DNA of 64,000 bases from Vitellaria paradoxa (GCA_019916065.1 CM034241.1:10701223-10765222); one strand, 5' to 3'. Shown: positions 12,055 through 24,352, numbered from the stretch's first letter. The notes: generated by a model from the sequence alone, not told the origin. Made by a program: numbers and translations.

Positions 12055-13490
12055 GTATGTCTTTTTCAATCCCATCACTATTTGTTTGATATAAGATAGT
12101 TAATAAAGGATAAATTATAGCATAGATTAGACATATAATATGAGATTAATTATTTATATGAATTATTTATTTGTTTATTTTTTATGTTTAGTTAGTAGAA
12201 TATGAAATATGATAGAAAAGATATGATATGATAATAGATTTAACAATAAATAATTTTACACTTTTAAAATAATCAAGATTTGAATATTTTCAACTCTTAT
12301 AAGGGATCTTTACATAAAACTTCTAGTTCTACATCTTTTTATAATAATAATAATTAATAATATATATATATATATATACACATATACATATATTAGAGAT
12401 ATCTGATTTCGTTATACCAAGTTGAAATCTCAGAAGTTCATTTTAATTTTGAAATTTCTTTTATCTTTTAAATTACAAAAATGTCCCTGGCCCTCTCGGG
12501 TTGGGCTTGCACTTTGGATTGATAGATTGACCAAAACGGAGTGGAACCACATGAGACCCAGAGTACTCTTCACTCCAAAGCCGACTTCAATATGGTAATA
12601 TCATTAAGAGGATAGATATAACTGTATATATAATTAAATAACGCCTAGACCAACCAAAAGAGTCACTCCTATAGCTGACGCAGCATTAATAGATGCATCA
12701 TGGTTTTAAGGCATTCTGTAATTCATTAGGTAATGGCAAATCGCGGAGCCACCGGTGGCCAAGTGGCAGCGAACGCTGCCACTGGAATTCGAAATATATA
12801 TATATATATATATATTTAAATCACATAATTTATAAAAAAAAAAATTTGTTCTTCAGATCTTGTACACTCGATCGATTATTATTTTATACATGATATACTA
12901 CTTACACAAATATACAATCGAAAGTGTTCATCGCTTAAATATTCAACTTTCGAACTTTTATATCCTGAACCTACGAAAAATTATAAGATTGTGTCTGGCA
13001 TGCAATATTTAACAAGATAAATATTATTTTTTTAAAATTTTATTTTTAATTATTTATGTATATTTTATAACATTACAAATGCATTATTTTTTTCATATAC
13101 TCATTAAAAATAATTTTTTAAAAAGTGAGGTAAAAGTTATAAAAGGTTGTGAGAGTAAAAAATTAATAATTTATTTTATAATTGAAATGTTTGAAACTCC
13201 ATAAAACTCTAATTTTTTTTTAAATTTAAATTTTTACTTACCATATAAATTATGAAAATTATAATTTTTATAAATTTATACTAATTTTAATAACTCCAAA
13301 CACTCCTAATATTTGTTTTATAAATTTTTCCCCGCCATTAAAAAAAATTTATGGATCCGCCACTGATGGCAATTATATTAAATTTTAATTATCTTATTTT
13401 TGTTACCGCGTGTGCTACATTACATATATTTAGTATAATAATTATACCAACCCTTACTGCTATTTAAAATTATGATATGCATATGTGTAG
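12055..13490 (+). other. OSC intron 2
   Basis: AT-rich intron with GT...AG ends. It carries (TA)n runs near 12360 and 12796 and the candidate DNA transposon at 12741-13365. Confidence 0.7.
12741..13365. mobile_element. Candidate DNA transposon in intron 2
   Basis: The left end contains GCGGAGCCAC and the right end is ATGGATCCGCCACTG, which reads CAGTGGCGGATCCAT on the minus strand. Near-identical 8-mers flank it: ATGGCAAA (12733-12740) and ATGGCAAT (13366-13373). An 8-bp duplication and 'CAGTGGCGGA' ends are common in plant hAT-like non-autonomous elements. No transposase is present. Confidence 0.4.
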
Positions 13491-13580
13491 GTTATAGCTT
13501 TGTACGTGACTGGTGGACTCAATACTATTCTCACAGAAGAACATCAGAAAGAGATTAAGCGTTACATTTACAATCACCAG
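13491..13580 (+). CDS. OSC exon 3
   Basis: 90 nt, 30 codons, open. It encodes [20 protein letters not shown] and then [10 protein letters not shown], continuing in phase from exon 2. The acceptor is GTGTAG and the donor GTTCAT. Confidence 0.92.
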
Positions 13581-14223
13581 GTTCATTTACATACTATTTT
13601 TGTGACAAGAGACAGTTTATTAAATAAAAATAAGTTAACTTCTTTTTTATTTTCATGTGATTTTTCCACCAAATTTTAATTTTATAATTGCTTTTGTAAT
13701 TTTTAAATTAAACAGGTTGTTCACATTTTTTTTTAAATAATTGGCAAAATAAATAGTTAAAATAAGATAAAAAAATCAAAAATTTTCAAATTGCATGGAG
13801 GAGGACCCACCTTGTACATTGTCGAAAAAATCGTCTCGACTCATATGAAAATTACACTAAAACCCCTTTGTTTTTCACTTTAATTAAAAAAAAAACTCTT
13901 CACTACTTTACACAACTGCTCACCCAGTGTACAACGCACAAGTACATAGTATCACACTGTCTTAGTTAAAATAATTTCGGAGTTTTTTAAAAAAGTGGGT
14001 TTATTTGTATTTACTAAACTAACCCTAAGACATATTTTGTGCCAACTAAGCAGATTCCAAAGCAATTGACATTTGACATCATCAGCACAAACCTTAATCA
14101 TATGCAAAGAAAAACAATAATACTCTAGAAAATTCTATCAGAATTGTAGTCCAAGTATTTTTTAATATATTTTTCTTATTATATGTCGTTGCTGATCATA
14201 TGTGAATTTTCCGGAAAACTTAG

Positions 14224-14421
14224 AATGAAGATGGAGGGTGGGGATTGCATATAGAGGGGCCCAGCACCATGTTTGGTTCATGCCTCAGCTACATTACTCT
14301 GAGGTTGCTCGGCGAAGGGATTGAAGATGGGGAGGACAAGGCGGTCGTTAGAGGACGGACATGGATTCTTGATCATGGTGGAGCCGTCGGAATTGCATCC
14401 TGGGGAAAATTTTGGCTTACG
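14224..14421 (+). CDS. OSC exon 4
   Basis: 198 nt, 66 codons, open. It begins [12 protein letters not shown], completing a QW motif with the last Gln of exon 3, and continues through [19 protein letters not shown] to [11 protein letters not shown]. The acceptor is CTTAG and the donor GTATGA. Confidence 0.93.
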
Positions 14422-14788
14422 GTATGAAAGACTTCTTCAACCTCATTTTAATTTATTTTTTCTTTCTGGCCACGTTTGTTTGCACGATATAAGATGGGAG
14501 ATTGGAGTTAAATATGTGTAACTAGGGATGGTAATTTTTACCCGCTCCTACATGTACCTGTGTGTCCTGATTTAATTAGTGTCGAAAATTTTAAATTTTA
14601 TGGGTAACGGGTGGCTTAGGGTATAAAATTACATATTAAGTTTGGATTCAAGTGCGGTATATATGGTATACCTGATAAGTATTAGCTGATTATTGTCCAA
14701 ATTAATCACACCAATTAGTCATTTATTGGGTACCATTGAGTATTATTCTGTTAGCTATCCAAATTACTCGATTATACTATTGGAAAGA

Positions 14789-15215
14789 GCGGTATTAGCG
14801 ACCGCCCCGGGCGGTCTGGGCGGTCGCTAAAGTAAATATAGCGGTCGCTAAAATTATTAGCGACGGCTTAGCGACCGCGTCAAGCGAGTTGCATTGGGTA
14901 GTCGCTAAAAAGTATTAGCGACCATCAAGGCGGTCGCTAAATTATTTACGACCGTGCCTGCGACCGCTTGAGATAAAAAACGTCAGACAATTAGCGATCG
15001 CTTTGAGCGGTCGCCAAAAATTAGATGCGGTCGCTGTTTTTTGGCGCGAAGATGCTACTGCTGGCGTCAAAAGGCGCAAATTATTAGCGACTGTAAATAG
15101 CGGTCGCTAATACAGAACAGCGGTCGGAATTAATTACGCGAGGAAGCCATGGCCATTTGGCGCCAAGGAAGTAGCGACCCTTTGGGGGTATTAGCTACTT
15201 TAAGCGGTCGCTAAT
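14789..15215. repeat. CACTA subterminal repeats, left end
   Basis: At least ten direct and inverted copies of a roughly 10-base unit, TTAGCGACCG / CGGTCGCTAA, are packed into 430 bp of locally GC-rich DNA. In CACTA elements such subterminal repeats are binding sites for the TnpA-type protein. Confidence 0.85.
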
Positions 15216-15753
15216 ACTTAGTAATTTTTTTTAAAAAGAATTTCAATGATTTATAATAAAATCTCAATAATTTTTTTTACAAATCAAATTATTTAAAAAA
15301 TCTATTTAATAATAATTTATTATTTATTTATAATAATTATTTATTTAATAATTTATTATTTATAATAACTATTATATTTAATTATATGTATAAATTTATA
15401 TTAAATTTAATTTATTAATTTGCACATGGAATTAATGAAATTTTTCATAAAATCAATAAAAAAAACATAGCTCCTAATTATGATTATATACACAAACACA
15501 ATATCAAATTAGATTACAATTAAAACAAAATTTATTATATGTAAATGTTCAAAATACAAAAATAAAAATATATAAATGTACTGATCAAAATATATACAAA
15601 TGGATCCTAATCAGTCCAAGAGGGCTATCCGCCATCGTCGAGTCCTACAATGGATAATAATGAAATTAGAACGTGATAATTAAAAAGACATGAATAAATA
15701 AATTTATAAAATTTTAATGAGTAATAGTAACGAAAAATAAAATTTTTAACCTG

Positions 15754-17301
15754 AGGAGGAGGAGGTGGATGGCTCTGACTCTGAGAGAGGCGCCTCTCCA
15801 TCTCAGCCATCATCTCGGCCCGAAGTGATGCCTCTCACGCGTCCATTTCAGCTCGAAAGGTCTGGAGCAGATCCTGGTCGCGACATCTGGCCTAAGAAGA
15901 TGACTCTGCTTGTGCGACGGATCGGCGTGGAATACCCGCGCCCCGCGTAAGCGTGTATCCATGACCATTGCATCCGACAATGAGAAAAATATCCATCCCT
16001 TTTCTCCTCGAACTCCCTTTCATCCGGCGAGCTCGTCTAGACGTGCATTAAACTGCGCCGAATGCAAACAAGCCGAAATAGAAAAAAACGATAACTAACT
16101 ATATTATCTAAAGAAAAAAATTAAATTATATGTTCATTGGAAAAAATATTAAAATTAGTTACCTGTATGGCCTGAACCTCCGACGAATCAGTACGTCGAG
16201 TTGCCAACCACATGGACATCCGATCTGTCCTCAGGCCCTCCTCTGTCCTCTGTTGAAAGGTAAATTATATGTTAATAATTTACTATCATTAAATAAGATA
16301 AATAAAAGAGTCCCTATTGGCGTGGTAAGCTAATGTTTTTACCTCGTGGCGAACCTGAGAAAAGTGTGGAGTCCCCTCCTTGTGCCCCGGCCCCTGCAAT
16401 CTCGATTTCGCGAGTTCCTCTAGGCCTCTGCCTATTTTAAGTTTTTCTCGATTAGTTTTTGTAATTTACACTTTATAACGTCAAAACTTAAGGAAAAAAA
16501 ATTAACTCACAATCTACTCACCTGTGCCTCGGGACTCGACCAATACCTGATGAGCTCAGCCCACTAATGGGGAAGAACGCCTGGTGGGACCCGCTGGAGG
16601 ATGTCAGGTTCATTCTCATGACCATTCCAGTATTTATCTTTAATCTTATTTTTATGATCCTTCTACATCTTTCGACACTTGGCGAACATAACATTCCGGA
16701 AGTCTGGAGGAACATCAACTACATTGGCCTAAAAATGACAAATTGTAGAATATTATTTATGTTACAAGTTTCAGCACATAAACCACGTACAATTAGAATA
16801 TAAAATTTTCATACCTGCACCTCGGTCCATAGACCCTCGAATGTAGAATCTGGGGAACGATTCCACTCGAGGGTGGTCAACGGGAATCTAATGGGATTCC
16901 GGACCAAATGTCCGAGTTGTGAAATCAGAGACCGTCCATCCTTCCCCACCGGATGGGGCGTGTCATCCCACTGAACGATCATCTACTGAGATCTGCAATT
17001 CCACTATGGCAATCCCTTTGAGGGCCCTCTGCCGGACCTCGAAAGTCTGCTCGGAGTGGGAGAATCTGTTTCAAATAAATTGTTACACGATAAGTCTATA
17101 CAGAATATAACTACTGTTGTTGGATAAGATAAATTCTGAAACTGACGAACTTTACCTGCATCTGTATAGTCAGTCACTGAAGGACGCGCGGACATAGGGG
17201 GTGAAGGGGACAGCATCTGCTGAGCTACTCCAGGCACAGGATAGCCCGAGACGCTCAGCCATCATTCTAGGACCAGTCCTCCTCCTAGAGCGTCCGAACA
17301 T
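15754..17301 (-). pseudogene. CACTA TnpA-like gene (Transposase_24 type), broken
   Basis: A plausible start codon at 17301 opens MFGRSRRRTGPRMMAERLG. A conserved segment on the minus strand at about 16740-16505 matches the plant Ptta/En/Spm-type family (PF03004): a VVDVPPDFRN-like stretch, then K-rich residues with KYW, then WAELIRYWSSPEAQ. Two in-frame stops interrupt this segment. The 3' part near 15754-15870 encodes MMAEMERRLSQSQSH followed by five prolines, the usual C-terminal coiled-coil/proline tail, after one further in-frame stop. Intron boundaries are not resolved. In active elements this kind of protein binds the subterminal repeats. Confidence 0.65.
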
Positions 17302-17404
17302 GGCTCCCTAACTGTTCACAATTTAAATTTATTACAATTTTAAATACAAAGAAAAATAAATTTAAAATCTACTTTGTTCAGATAAAAAAGTACACAACCG
17401 TGTA

Positions 17405-18743
17405 TTAGGTATGTAAATCAACCATATCTCCTTCGACCGTGTCCCTAACCCAATTAACATCTTCATCACGTTGAACGATTGCATCTTGGTCAAGAGCTTG
17501 TTGGACGAATGGATCAATATCTAGCTCATCGCAGTCGATCTGGTACACCCCCTCCTTGACATTTTAACTGCAATTTGCCAGTTGGGATCAACTCGATCAC
17601 CAACATAGTAAACTTACTCTGCTATGGATGCCAGTACGTATGGTTCAGCTTCTATTTGTACATCTCGATGTAACAAATTATTGAAATTGACCAATTTAAA
17701 TTGGTACTTATCAGCTTTAACCCCACGAATTGGATCAGCCCAGACACCCTTGAATAATAAATATCTTAAACCGCGATTGTAAACGATTTCAATAATGTCG
17801 TTCAGTTGGCCGTAATAGTAACCACCATCAACAGATGGACAATCGATGCCACTATTTTGTGTAGCTCGCCTATCATCTACTTCCTTGATACGAAATCGAA
17901 GCCAATTGATGTCACAAGCTGTGTAACGTCGAGCTGTCGTGTAAAGACCACACAAGCTTACCACGGTTTGAAATACCCAAACGATTCTGCCAAGTTTGGA
18001 TAGTACCGACATTCTTCCATCTCGAAACCCCACACATGATACACGTATCGAGGTTGCCATTCTCATTCCGAAACAACATGCAACTATTGGGACATGCATC
18101 TAGAGTTTCGTATGTGAATCCCAAATTCTTAGTTAACTTGCGTGCCTGGTAGTACGATTCAGCAAGCTTAGCTCCCGCTGGTAAAACCCTACGGAGCAAC
18201 TACAGTAGCATGTCAAACGACGTATCCAACCAGTGATTCAATGCCTTCAAATGTAACAGCTCAACGATAAATGACAATTTACTGAATTCTTGACATCCAG
18301 GATATAATTCTGTCTGCGCATCGAGTATTTCAAAATATCTCAAGGACTCATCATCTGCACCCGAGCGGGGACTAGTTCCACCCGTCAGATTAATACCAGC
18401 ACCGCTGTCTTCATGTGTCAATCCACATGCGATATCAGCTAACATCGCGAGCATTGGATCAGCTTCCTTTGCAGCCTTGGCCTCCACCTCAACGGTTTCT
18501 TCCAAACGAGAGGCGGTATACTCTTCCCCATGGAGAGTCCAGAATTTATACTGCTTCAAGAACCTATTACGGATCAGATGCTCCCTGACAACCTCTCGTG
18601 TATAGTAATACCAGTTAGCACACTTTCTACAGGGACAACTGATGTACTCACTGGGAAACCCACTGGTGAATACAATAAACTGATTAATCCCTCCATATAC
18701 TCTGGAGACATCCTATTCGGCAAATTAATCAACTCTTATCCAT
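17405..18743 (-). pseudogene. CACTA TNP2-like transposase, core deleted
   Basis: The minus-strand start at 18743 gives MDKS, followed by a stop where the family has Trp. A transposase-associated domain (PF13963-like) follows with the CPCRKC cysteine motif (about 18650-18700), then FWTLHGEEY. Next come LYPGCQEFSKLSF, LDACPNSCMLFRNE and the zinc-type CIMCGVSRWK (about 18330-18010). Directly afterwards the sequence jumps to a DUF4216-like C-terminal domain, with RRATQNSGIDCPS, ADKYQFKLVNFNNLL and EPYVLASIAE (17920-17616). One in-frame stop (17614-17616) precedes the tail, which ends at 17405. The several-hundred-residue catalytic Transposase_21 region expected between SRWK and DUF4216 is absent. 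There is also at least one frameshift near the CPC motif. This gene cannot produce an active transposase. Confidence 0.8.
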
Positions 18744-19321
18744 CTCGCTTAGAGTGTGTGAGTCCCAAGAGGATAAAATGTCATTACTATAAAAAGTAGT
18801 GCCATATGCAAAACACCATTCTTAAACTTTACCTCCTCATTACAGGATGGTTGGTCTTATCCCATTCGAGAATGCACGATCCAACTTGCACTCAACAACT
18901 CAATACCTTTGTCTCCTGATTAGATAAAATTTCGGTAGCATGTCCGCGTGGTTCTCCAAGTACACGACACACAGACGACATCAGTCATACTCTATGTATG
19001 CACCCGGAGAACAATAGGACGTCAACCGAAACTTTATCTAATATAGGACAGTACATGAGTTGTTGAAGGCAGGATGGATAATTGCATTCCCAAACTGTCC
19101 AAACTGGACAATCAATAATCGTGTACGTTAATCCCCGCACGTTCATCGAAAGTACAACGAACCTGGTCAAAGACCTAATCCGTTGCCTAAGGATGACCAA
19201 ACGGGTGGCGTACGAGATTCTCAAACGGGTCTAAGTTTCACTAATGTATACAAATGAATAAAATAAATAGTTCTCAATGTCTGTTTGTTTTCTAACTTAG
19301 AATAAAGTATTTACAAAGATA

Positions 19322-20548
19322 TTGGATTTGGCCCAGGCAAATTAGGGGTTTACTTTTAATTAGTAATTGAACTAATTAAATATTAAATTAAGTATTGCTG
19401 CTTGTCTAATTAATTACTATATATTCAGTAAATTACCTAGAAATAATATTATAATATTATTATTTGACCTAATTTTCTTATCGTATTCGTATTAGATTGG
19501 ACTGGGCCCAAGAAAAATGTTGGATTGGGTCCAGGCAAGATTAGGAGTTTACTTGTAATTAATAATTGAAATAATTAAATATTATTAATTAACTAATGCT
19601 GCTTATCTAATTAATTACTATTATTTGATAAATTACCTAGAAACAATATTATAATATTATTTTGACCTAATTTTCTTATCGTATTCGTATTAGATTGGAC
19701 TGGGCCCAAGAAAGATGTTGGATTGGGCCCAGGCAAGATTAGAGGTTTACTTGTAATTACTAATTGAAATAATTAAATATTATTAATTAACTAATGATGC
19801 TTGTCTAATTAATTACTGTATTATTCGGTAAATTACCTAGAAAAATATTATAATATTATTTGACCTAATTTTTATCGTATTCGTATTGGATTGGACTAGG
19901 CCTAAGAAAAATGTTAGATTGGGCCTAGCCAAGATTAAGGGTTTACTTGTAATTAATAATTGAAATAATTAAATATTATTAATTAACTAATGCTGCTTGT
20001 CTAATTAATTACTGTATTATTCGGTAAATTACCTCGAAACAATATTATATATTATTATTTGACCTAATTTTCTTATTGTATTCGTATTGGATTGGACTTG
20101 GCCCAAGAAAGATGTTGGATTGGGCCCAAGCAAGATTAGGGGTTTACTTTTAATTAGTAATTGAATTAATTAAATATTATTAATTAAGTACTGCTGCTTG
20201 TCTAATTAATTACTATATTATTCGGTAAATTACCTAGAAACAATATTATAATATTATTTGACCTAATTTTCTTATCGTATTCGTATTGGATTGGACTGGG
20301 CCTAAGAAAGATGTTGGATTGGGCTCAGGCAAGATTAGGGGTTTACTTGTAATTACTAATTGAAATAATTAATATTATTAATTAACTAATGTTGCTTGTC
20401 TAATTAATTACTATATTATTCGGTAAATTATCTAGAAACATAATATTATTATATTATTATTGATCTAATTTTCTTATCATATTCGTATTGATTGGACTGG
20501 GCCCAAGAAAGATGTTGGATTGGGCCCAGTCAAGATTAGGGATTTAGT
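19322..20548. repeat. 199-bp tandem repeat array inside CACTA
   Basis: Six full units and one partial unit start at 19322, 19520, 19718, 19914, 20115, 20314 and 20515, with periods of 196-201 bp. Each unit begins TTGGATTGGGCCCAGGCAAG, includes 'gtttacttgtaatta', an AT-rich centre, and 'cgtattcgtatt', and ends with a second GGGCCC site. Units differ by scattered substitutions and short indels. The array lies upstream (minus-strand sense) of the TNP2-like gene. Confidence 0.9.
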
Positions 20549-23325
20549 TTTGGATTGGGCCCTAGGATTAGAGTTAATTATTGTTATTCAAAAAAATAAC
20601 ACTTAAATAAACTATCTGAAGATCAAATGTACAACAAATAAAATAACAATACAAATTAAATAAATTAACAATAGATATTACGAACAATTCAATATTTACT
20701 CATTATAATATAAATCAAACTATGATTTCAAATAATAAAACTATTTTCAATCATTTGAGTAACCAGCCATTACAATATTAATTGAAATAATCTAATTTGA
20801 CCTAAATTAATTATATTATCAATATTCTAATTCGTTATTTAATATTTTAACTAATATAAATTTAATGAACCTAAAAATTATAATTTAATATTATTATTTA
20901 CCTAATCTTACTATTTTTAATATTATTGTTTAATTCAAAATATATAAATTAACAACAAATATTACGATATTAATATTTTTTTAGTATTATTGTTTCCTAT
21001 TTATGCTACTTTTTATTTAATATTTTTCATAATATTAATGGTGAACGAAAAAAATATATATAAATTATCTAATAAAATTAAAATAAATTATAATAACTCT
21101 CAACAAGATTTTAACTTTGTATATATTAGCTGAGTGGTCTATTTGGCAACAAGCAGATAAGTCAAGTTTTCTTAACTCCTTTTTTTTTTAATGAATTCTT
21201 TTATCAAAATATATTTTTATTTTTAATAATTTTAAGTATGCTATTTACATTCATGAAAATATTATAAAATAAGAGAACTTACATACAAGTGAAAATTATT
21301 ATTAATTTTTTTTGGTCTTGCATCCATTCTTATTTAAATGTATTCTTTTTATGAAAGTAAATAATATGTTTAAAAGTTTACAAACTTTATTGTATTTAAT
21401 TTATTAAAAAATTTATCAACTTTCACTAATTTTTTATACTTTTTCAAACTATATATTATTTTACATTAAACTTTACATTTTTATTATACTTTGGTCCAAT
21501 AACTGAGCCTAAACGTCGCAGAGCCCATGTTGGAAAATCCAACCATGGCAATTTCTTAACTTAATTTTAATTTATATTTTTAGTGAACCAATAAGTTTTA
21601 GTTTAATATTAATATTTAATTAATTCTCATATTTTTAGTATTATTGTCTAACATTATAAATCATAATATAATTTTTTCCGTAAGGTAAATTAATCAATTT
21701 ATTTTTAAAAATTATACATTTATGTATTTATAATTCTAAATATTTTACTTTAATATTGATCATATTTAAAATTAATTTCTTAATTGTTTAATCATTACTT
21801 CAAAAGTAAATCATATTAAATTATTTTTCACGTTTTTATATTTTTAAATATGATAATTATTTCACTCAATGATAATAATATATATAATTTATTAAAGTAA
21901 AATTATTTAATAAATTATATTTTCTTACAAAGAGCTAATTTCAATTCACAGTTACCGAAATTTAATTAATTTCGGTAACGTAATAACATTAATTAATCTC
22001 CTTAACGTAATGTTAATTAATTTTAATATCATAATATAATTAATTTATTTTAAAAATTTATAATATATTTTAATTTCATTAAGGTCACGTTAATTAATAT
22101 TTTTTCATGATTGTTTTAATAAATGATAATAATATATACAAATTATTTAAAATTATATTATCTTATTAGAACTTAATTTTAATTTTTATTTTTAATGAAA
22201 GAGCTAATTTAAATTATATTTTTAGAAAGTGCTAATTTCAATTCACATTTTTAAATTAAAAAAATAAGCATTCACTCTTTTATAATTTCAAAAAATTATA
22301 TTTCAATCAATATATTTTTACTTTTTTTAATATTGATTTTTAATACTTAATTTTATTATTTTTAATACCTACTGTAAATATTTAAATCTATAAATAATTT
22401 TAAGCTTAATTTAATAAAACATTCGCTCCGTTCAATAAAATTACATTTCTTTTTTTAAAACTATGTTCATAATTATTTTAACCAATATTTTGTCGCCTTT
22501 CACTCATACTTAATTAAATTTATTTTTATAGTTAGTTTAATTATAATAAAAGATATAAATTGACAAAAAATTGAAATCTAGATTTAGTCTAATTAATTTT
22601 TTTTTAAAAATTTAAATCTTTAGTTAGTCTCCTAAAGTTATATGGCATCTTCTAAAGTTTACCTGAATTCGAAACTTTTCAAAAAATAGTTATTTATCAC
22701 TTTTTAAGTTTTTCAAAATTCAAACTATATTAAAAAAATTAAAAATTAAAAAAATAAGGTATATGTGGTAATTCTAAAAAATCCCCATTAAATAATATTT
22801 TAATTTAAATTTATTTCAAATTTTTCTCTCGAAAATTTTTCCCATTCACTAAATTTTTCTTCTAAAATCTCTTTTTTTTTTCTTCCAACATACCAATTTT
22901 TATAAAATAAAATTAAAAAACAGAAAAATTAAAAAAACAGCAAATAAAAAAACAGCCAATAAAAAAACAGAAAAAAACTGCAAATTAAAAAAAATTAAAA
23001 AGCAGCAATATACATAAAAAAATTATACAGTAAAAAAAATTTTGACAGCATCACTGCAACAATATTACAATCCACAACCAACAATTCAAAAAAAAATTCC
23101 AATCAACAGTATATATATGAAATAAACAAATTAATAAGTAACTAAAAAAAAACAAACAATAATATATACATGCATGCATGGATAATCATCAAACCCCAAC
23201 TACAAAAACAAAAAAAAAATACATTTATCCAATAATAAAATGAAAAATACAGAAAATAAAAAAAAATCCAAACCAAAAAAAAAAATCCAAACCTCCAAAA
23301 AACTCTAATACACAAAAAAAAATTA
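20549..23325. other. AT-rich CACTA interior, no gene seen
   Basis: Very AT-rich DNA with short local repeats, for example several 'ttaattaatttcggtaacg' type copies near 21950-22010 and A-rich 'aaaaaacagc' units near 22915-23000. No coding homology. It is probably the 5' non-coding side of the element. Confidence 0.5.
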
Positions 23326-23525
23326 GTGTTTATTAAAGAGAGAGCAAGAGAGAGAGAGAAAGATAGAGCAAGAGAGAGAAAGAGAGAGCTAGAGAGGAAG
23401 ATCACTATCGGCGGTTCCGACGACGGCGGCAAGCAGCTTCCGGCTACACACGGGAGGAGAGAGAGGCGGGCGGAGAGAGGAGAGAGCGCGGGGGAGGGAG
23501 AGGAAAAAGAGAGGAGCGTTCTGCC
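23326..23525. repeat. GA-rich low-complexity tract in CACTA end
   Basis: About 200 bp of purine-rich GAGAGA and GGGAG sequence close to the right CACTA end. On the minus strand, the sense of the transposase remnants, it is a CT-rich leader-like tract. The long frames across it are composition artefacts. Confidence 0.6.
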
Positions 23526-23545
23526 CAATATAATTTTTGTATTAG

Positions 23546-23650
23546 CGACCGCTAAAAGCATCGCGCGAATTTTCTCGTTATCGATATCTTGCCGCACGGG
23601 ATTAGCGACCAGAATTAAAGCCGCTTTGCTCTTGTAGGCAGTCGCTCGAG
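23546..23650. repeat. CACTA subterminal repeats, right end
   Basis: Copies of ATTAGCGACC and GCAGTCGCT in a GC-rich stretch mirror the motif at the left end. They are fewer and more decayed than on the left. Confidence 0.7.
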
Positions 23651-24267
23651 TTTTTCACTCGCGGATTGCCAAATCTCTAGTAGTGTTACTCGCCTAAAAG
23701 TTATTAAATATTTGATTTATTACTTAATTTAAGACCTTATTTTTAAAATATATGAATATCCGATTATCCGATTAGTTAGAAAAATAGTAGTCCATTAAAA
23801 ATATCAACCGAAAACACGCCTTACTTGACGAATTCGAGTATGATAGAAGTAATACCCAATTAACCTTCATATTATCCGTCAATTGCCATCCCTATGTGGG
23901 ATCATTTATCCCATGTTTGTTATAAATAATTAATTGGTGGGACCCCAAGTGCAAAATGGATATAAAATTTCTCAAAATCTGAATTTGTTTCTCATTAAGA
24001 TTTAAATATTTAGAATTAACATATCTTAAATTATATCTTTTATTTTATTTAATACCTCACAATTAAACACCAAAAAAAATAAAAAAATAAAAAATCAATT
24101 TCTTATTATTCTCTATCGTCTTATCACCCAATCAAACTTAACCCACAAAGCGTTGCTATATATATGGTGAACTATTTATTTGTTTTCTTAGAAAATAAGA
24201 ACTATTTAAAAAAACAATTCGGAGATAAACACACAATTAAAGGGGCTTGTATTTGGTGTTTGTGCAG

Positions 24268-24352
24268 GTACTCGGAGTGTATGAGTGGGCAGGGTGCAAC
24301 CCAATGCCTCCAGAGTTCTGGCTGCTTCCTCCCTTCTCTCCTATTCATCCAG
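24268..24352 (+). CDS. OSC exon 5
   Basis: 85 nt. It encodes [20 protein letters not shown] and then PPFSPIHP, plus the first base of a Gly codon shared with exon 6. The acceptor is GTGCAG and the donor GTCTCG. Intron 4 upstream is 9846 bp because of the nested transposons. Confidence 0.93.

Larger units (their letters stand above)
14774..23685 (-). mobile_element. CACTA (En/Spm) transposon, internally deleted
   Basis: The right end reads CACTACTAGAGATTTGGC on the minus strand. The left end, TACTATTGGAAAG, is a decayed version of the same repeat. A 3-bp duplication, TTA, flanks it at 14771-14773 and 23686-23688, the size expected for CACTA. Subterminal repeats built on CGGTCGCTAA lie at both ends. 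The minus strand carries TNP2-like remnants (17405-18743) followed by a TnpA-like gene (15754-17301), the usual gene order. The transposase core is missing, so the element is non-autonomous as it stands. It also contains a 199-bp tandem array. It sits antisense in OSC intron 4, inside a hAT-like MITE. Confidence 0.9.
14523..23894. mobile_element. hAT-like MITE in intron 4, split by CACTA
   Basis: The left end is TAGGGATGGTAAT and the right end ATTGCCATCCCTA, an imperfect terminal inverted repeat of the plant hAT type. Without the CACTA element inside it, the element would be only about 455 bp (14523-14770 plus 23689-23894) and non-coding. The flanking 8-mers (14515-14522 and 23895-23902) share only TGTG plus one more base, so the target duplication is either decayed or not confirmed. 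The order of events is clear: hAT-like element first, CACTA later. Confidence 0.6.

Noticed and set aside
11869..12099. Open frame taken as a gene start (MKKENPSR...)
   Set aside because: The first codon is TTG directly after a splice acceptor, and homology places it about 65 residues into an OSC. It is exon 2, not a start. The frame past 12054 is intron.
17614..18099. 161-codon minus-strand frame taken as a whole gene
   Set aside because: Only its C-terminal part (from about RRYTACDIN) is the DUF4216-like domain in frame. The N-terminal part is out of frame relative to the zinc-motif segment it overlaps.
19322..20548. Regularly spaced repeats considered as a CRISPR array
   Set aside because: The units are about 199 bp, contiguous and without unique spacers, in a plant transposon. 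It is a tandem satellite-like array.
23326..23637. 103-codon Arg/Glu-rich frame
   Set aside because: It is a translation of a GA-rich low-complexity tract near the CACTA end. Its opposite strand is equally open and equally biased.
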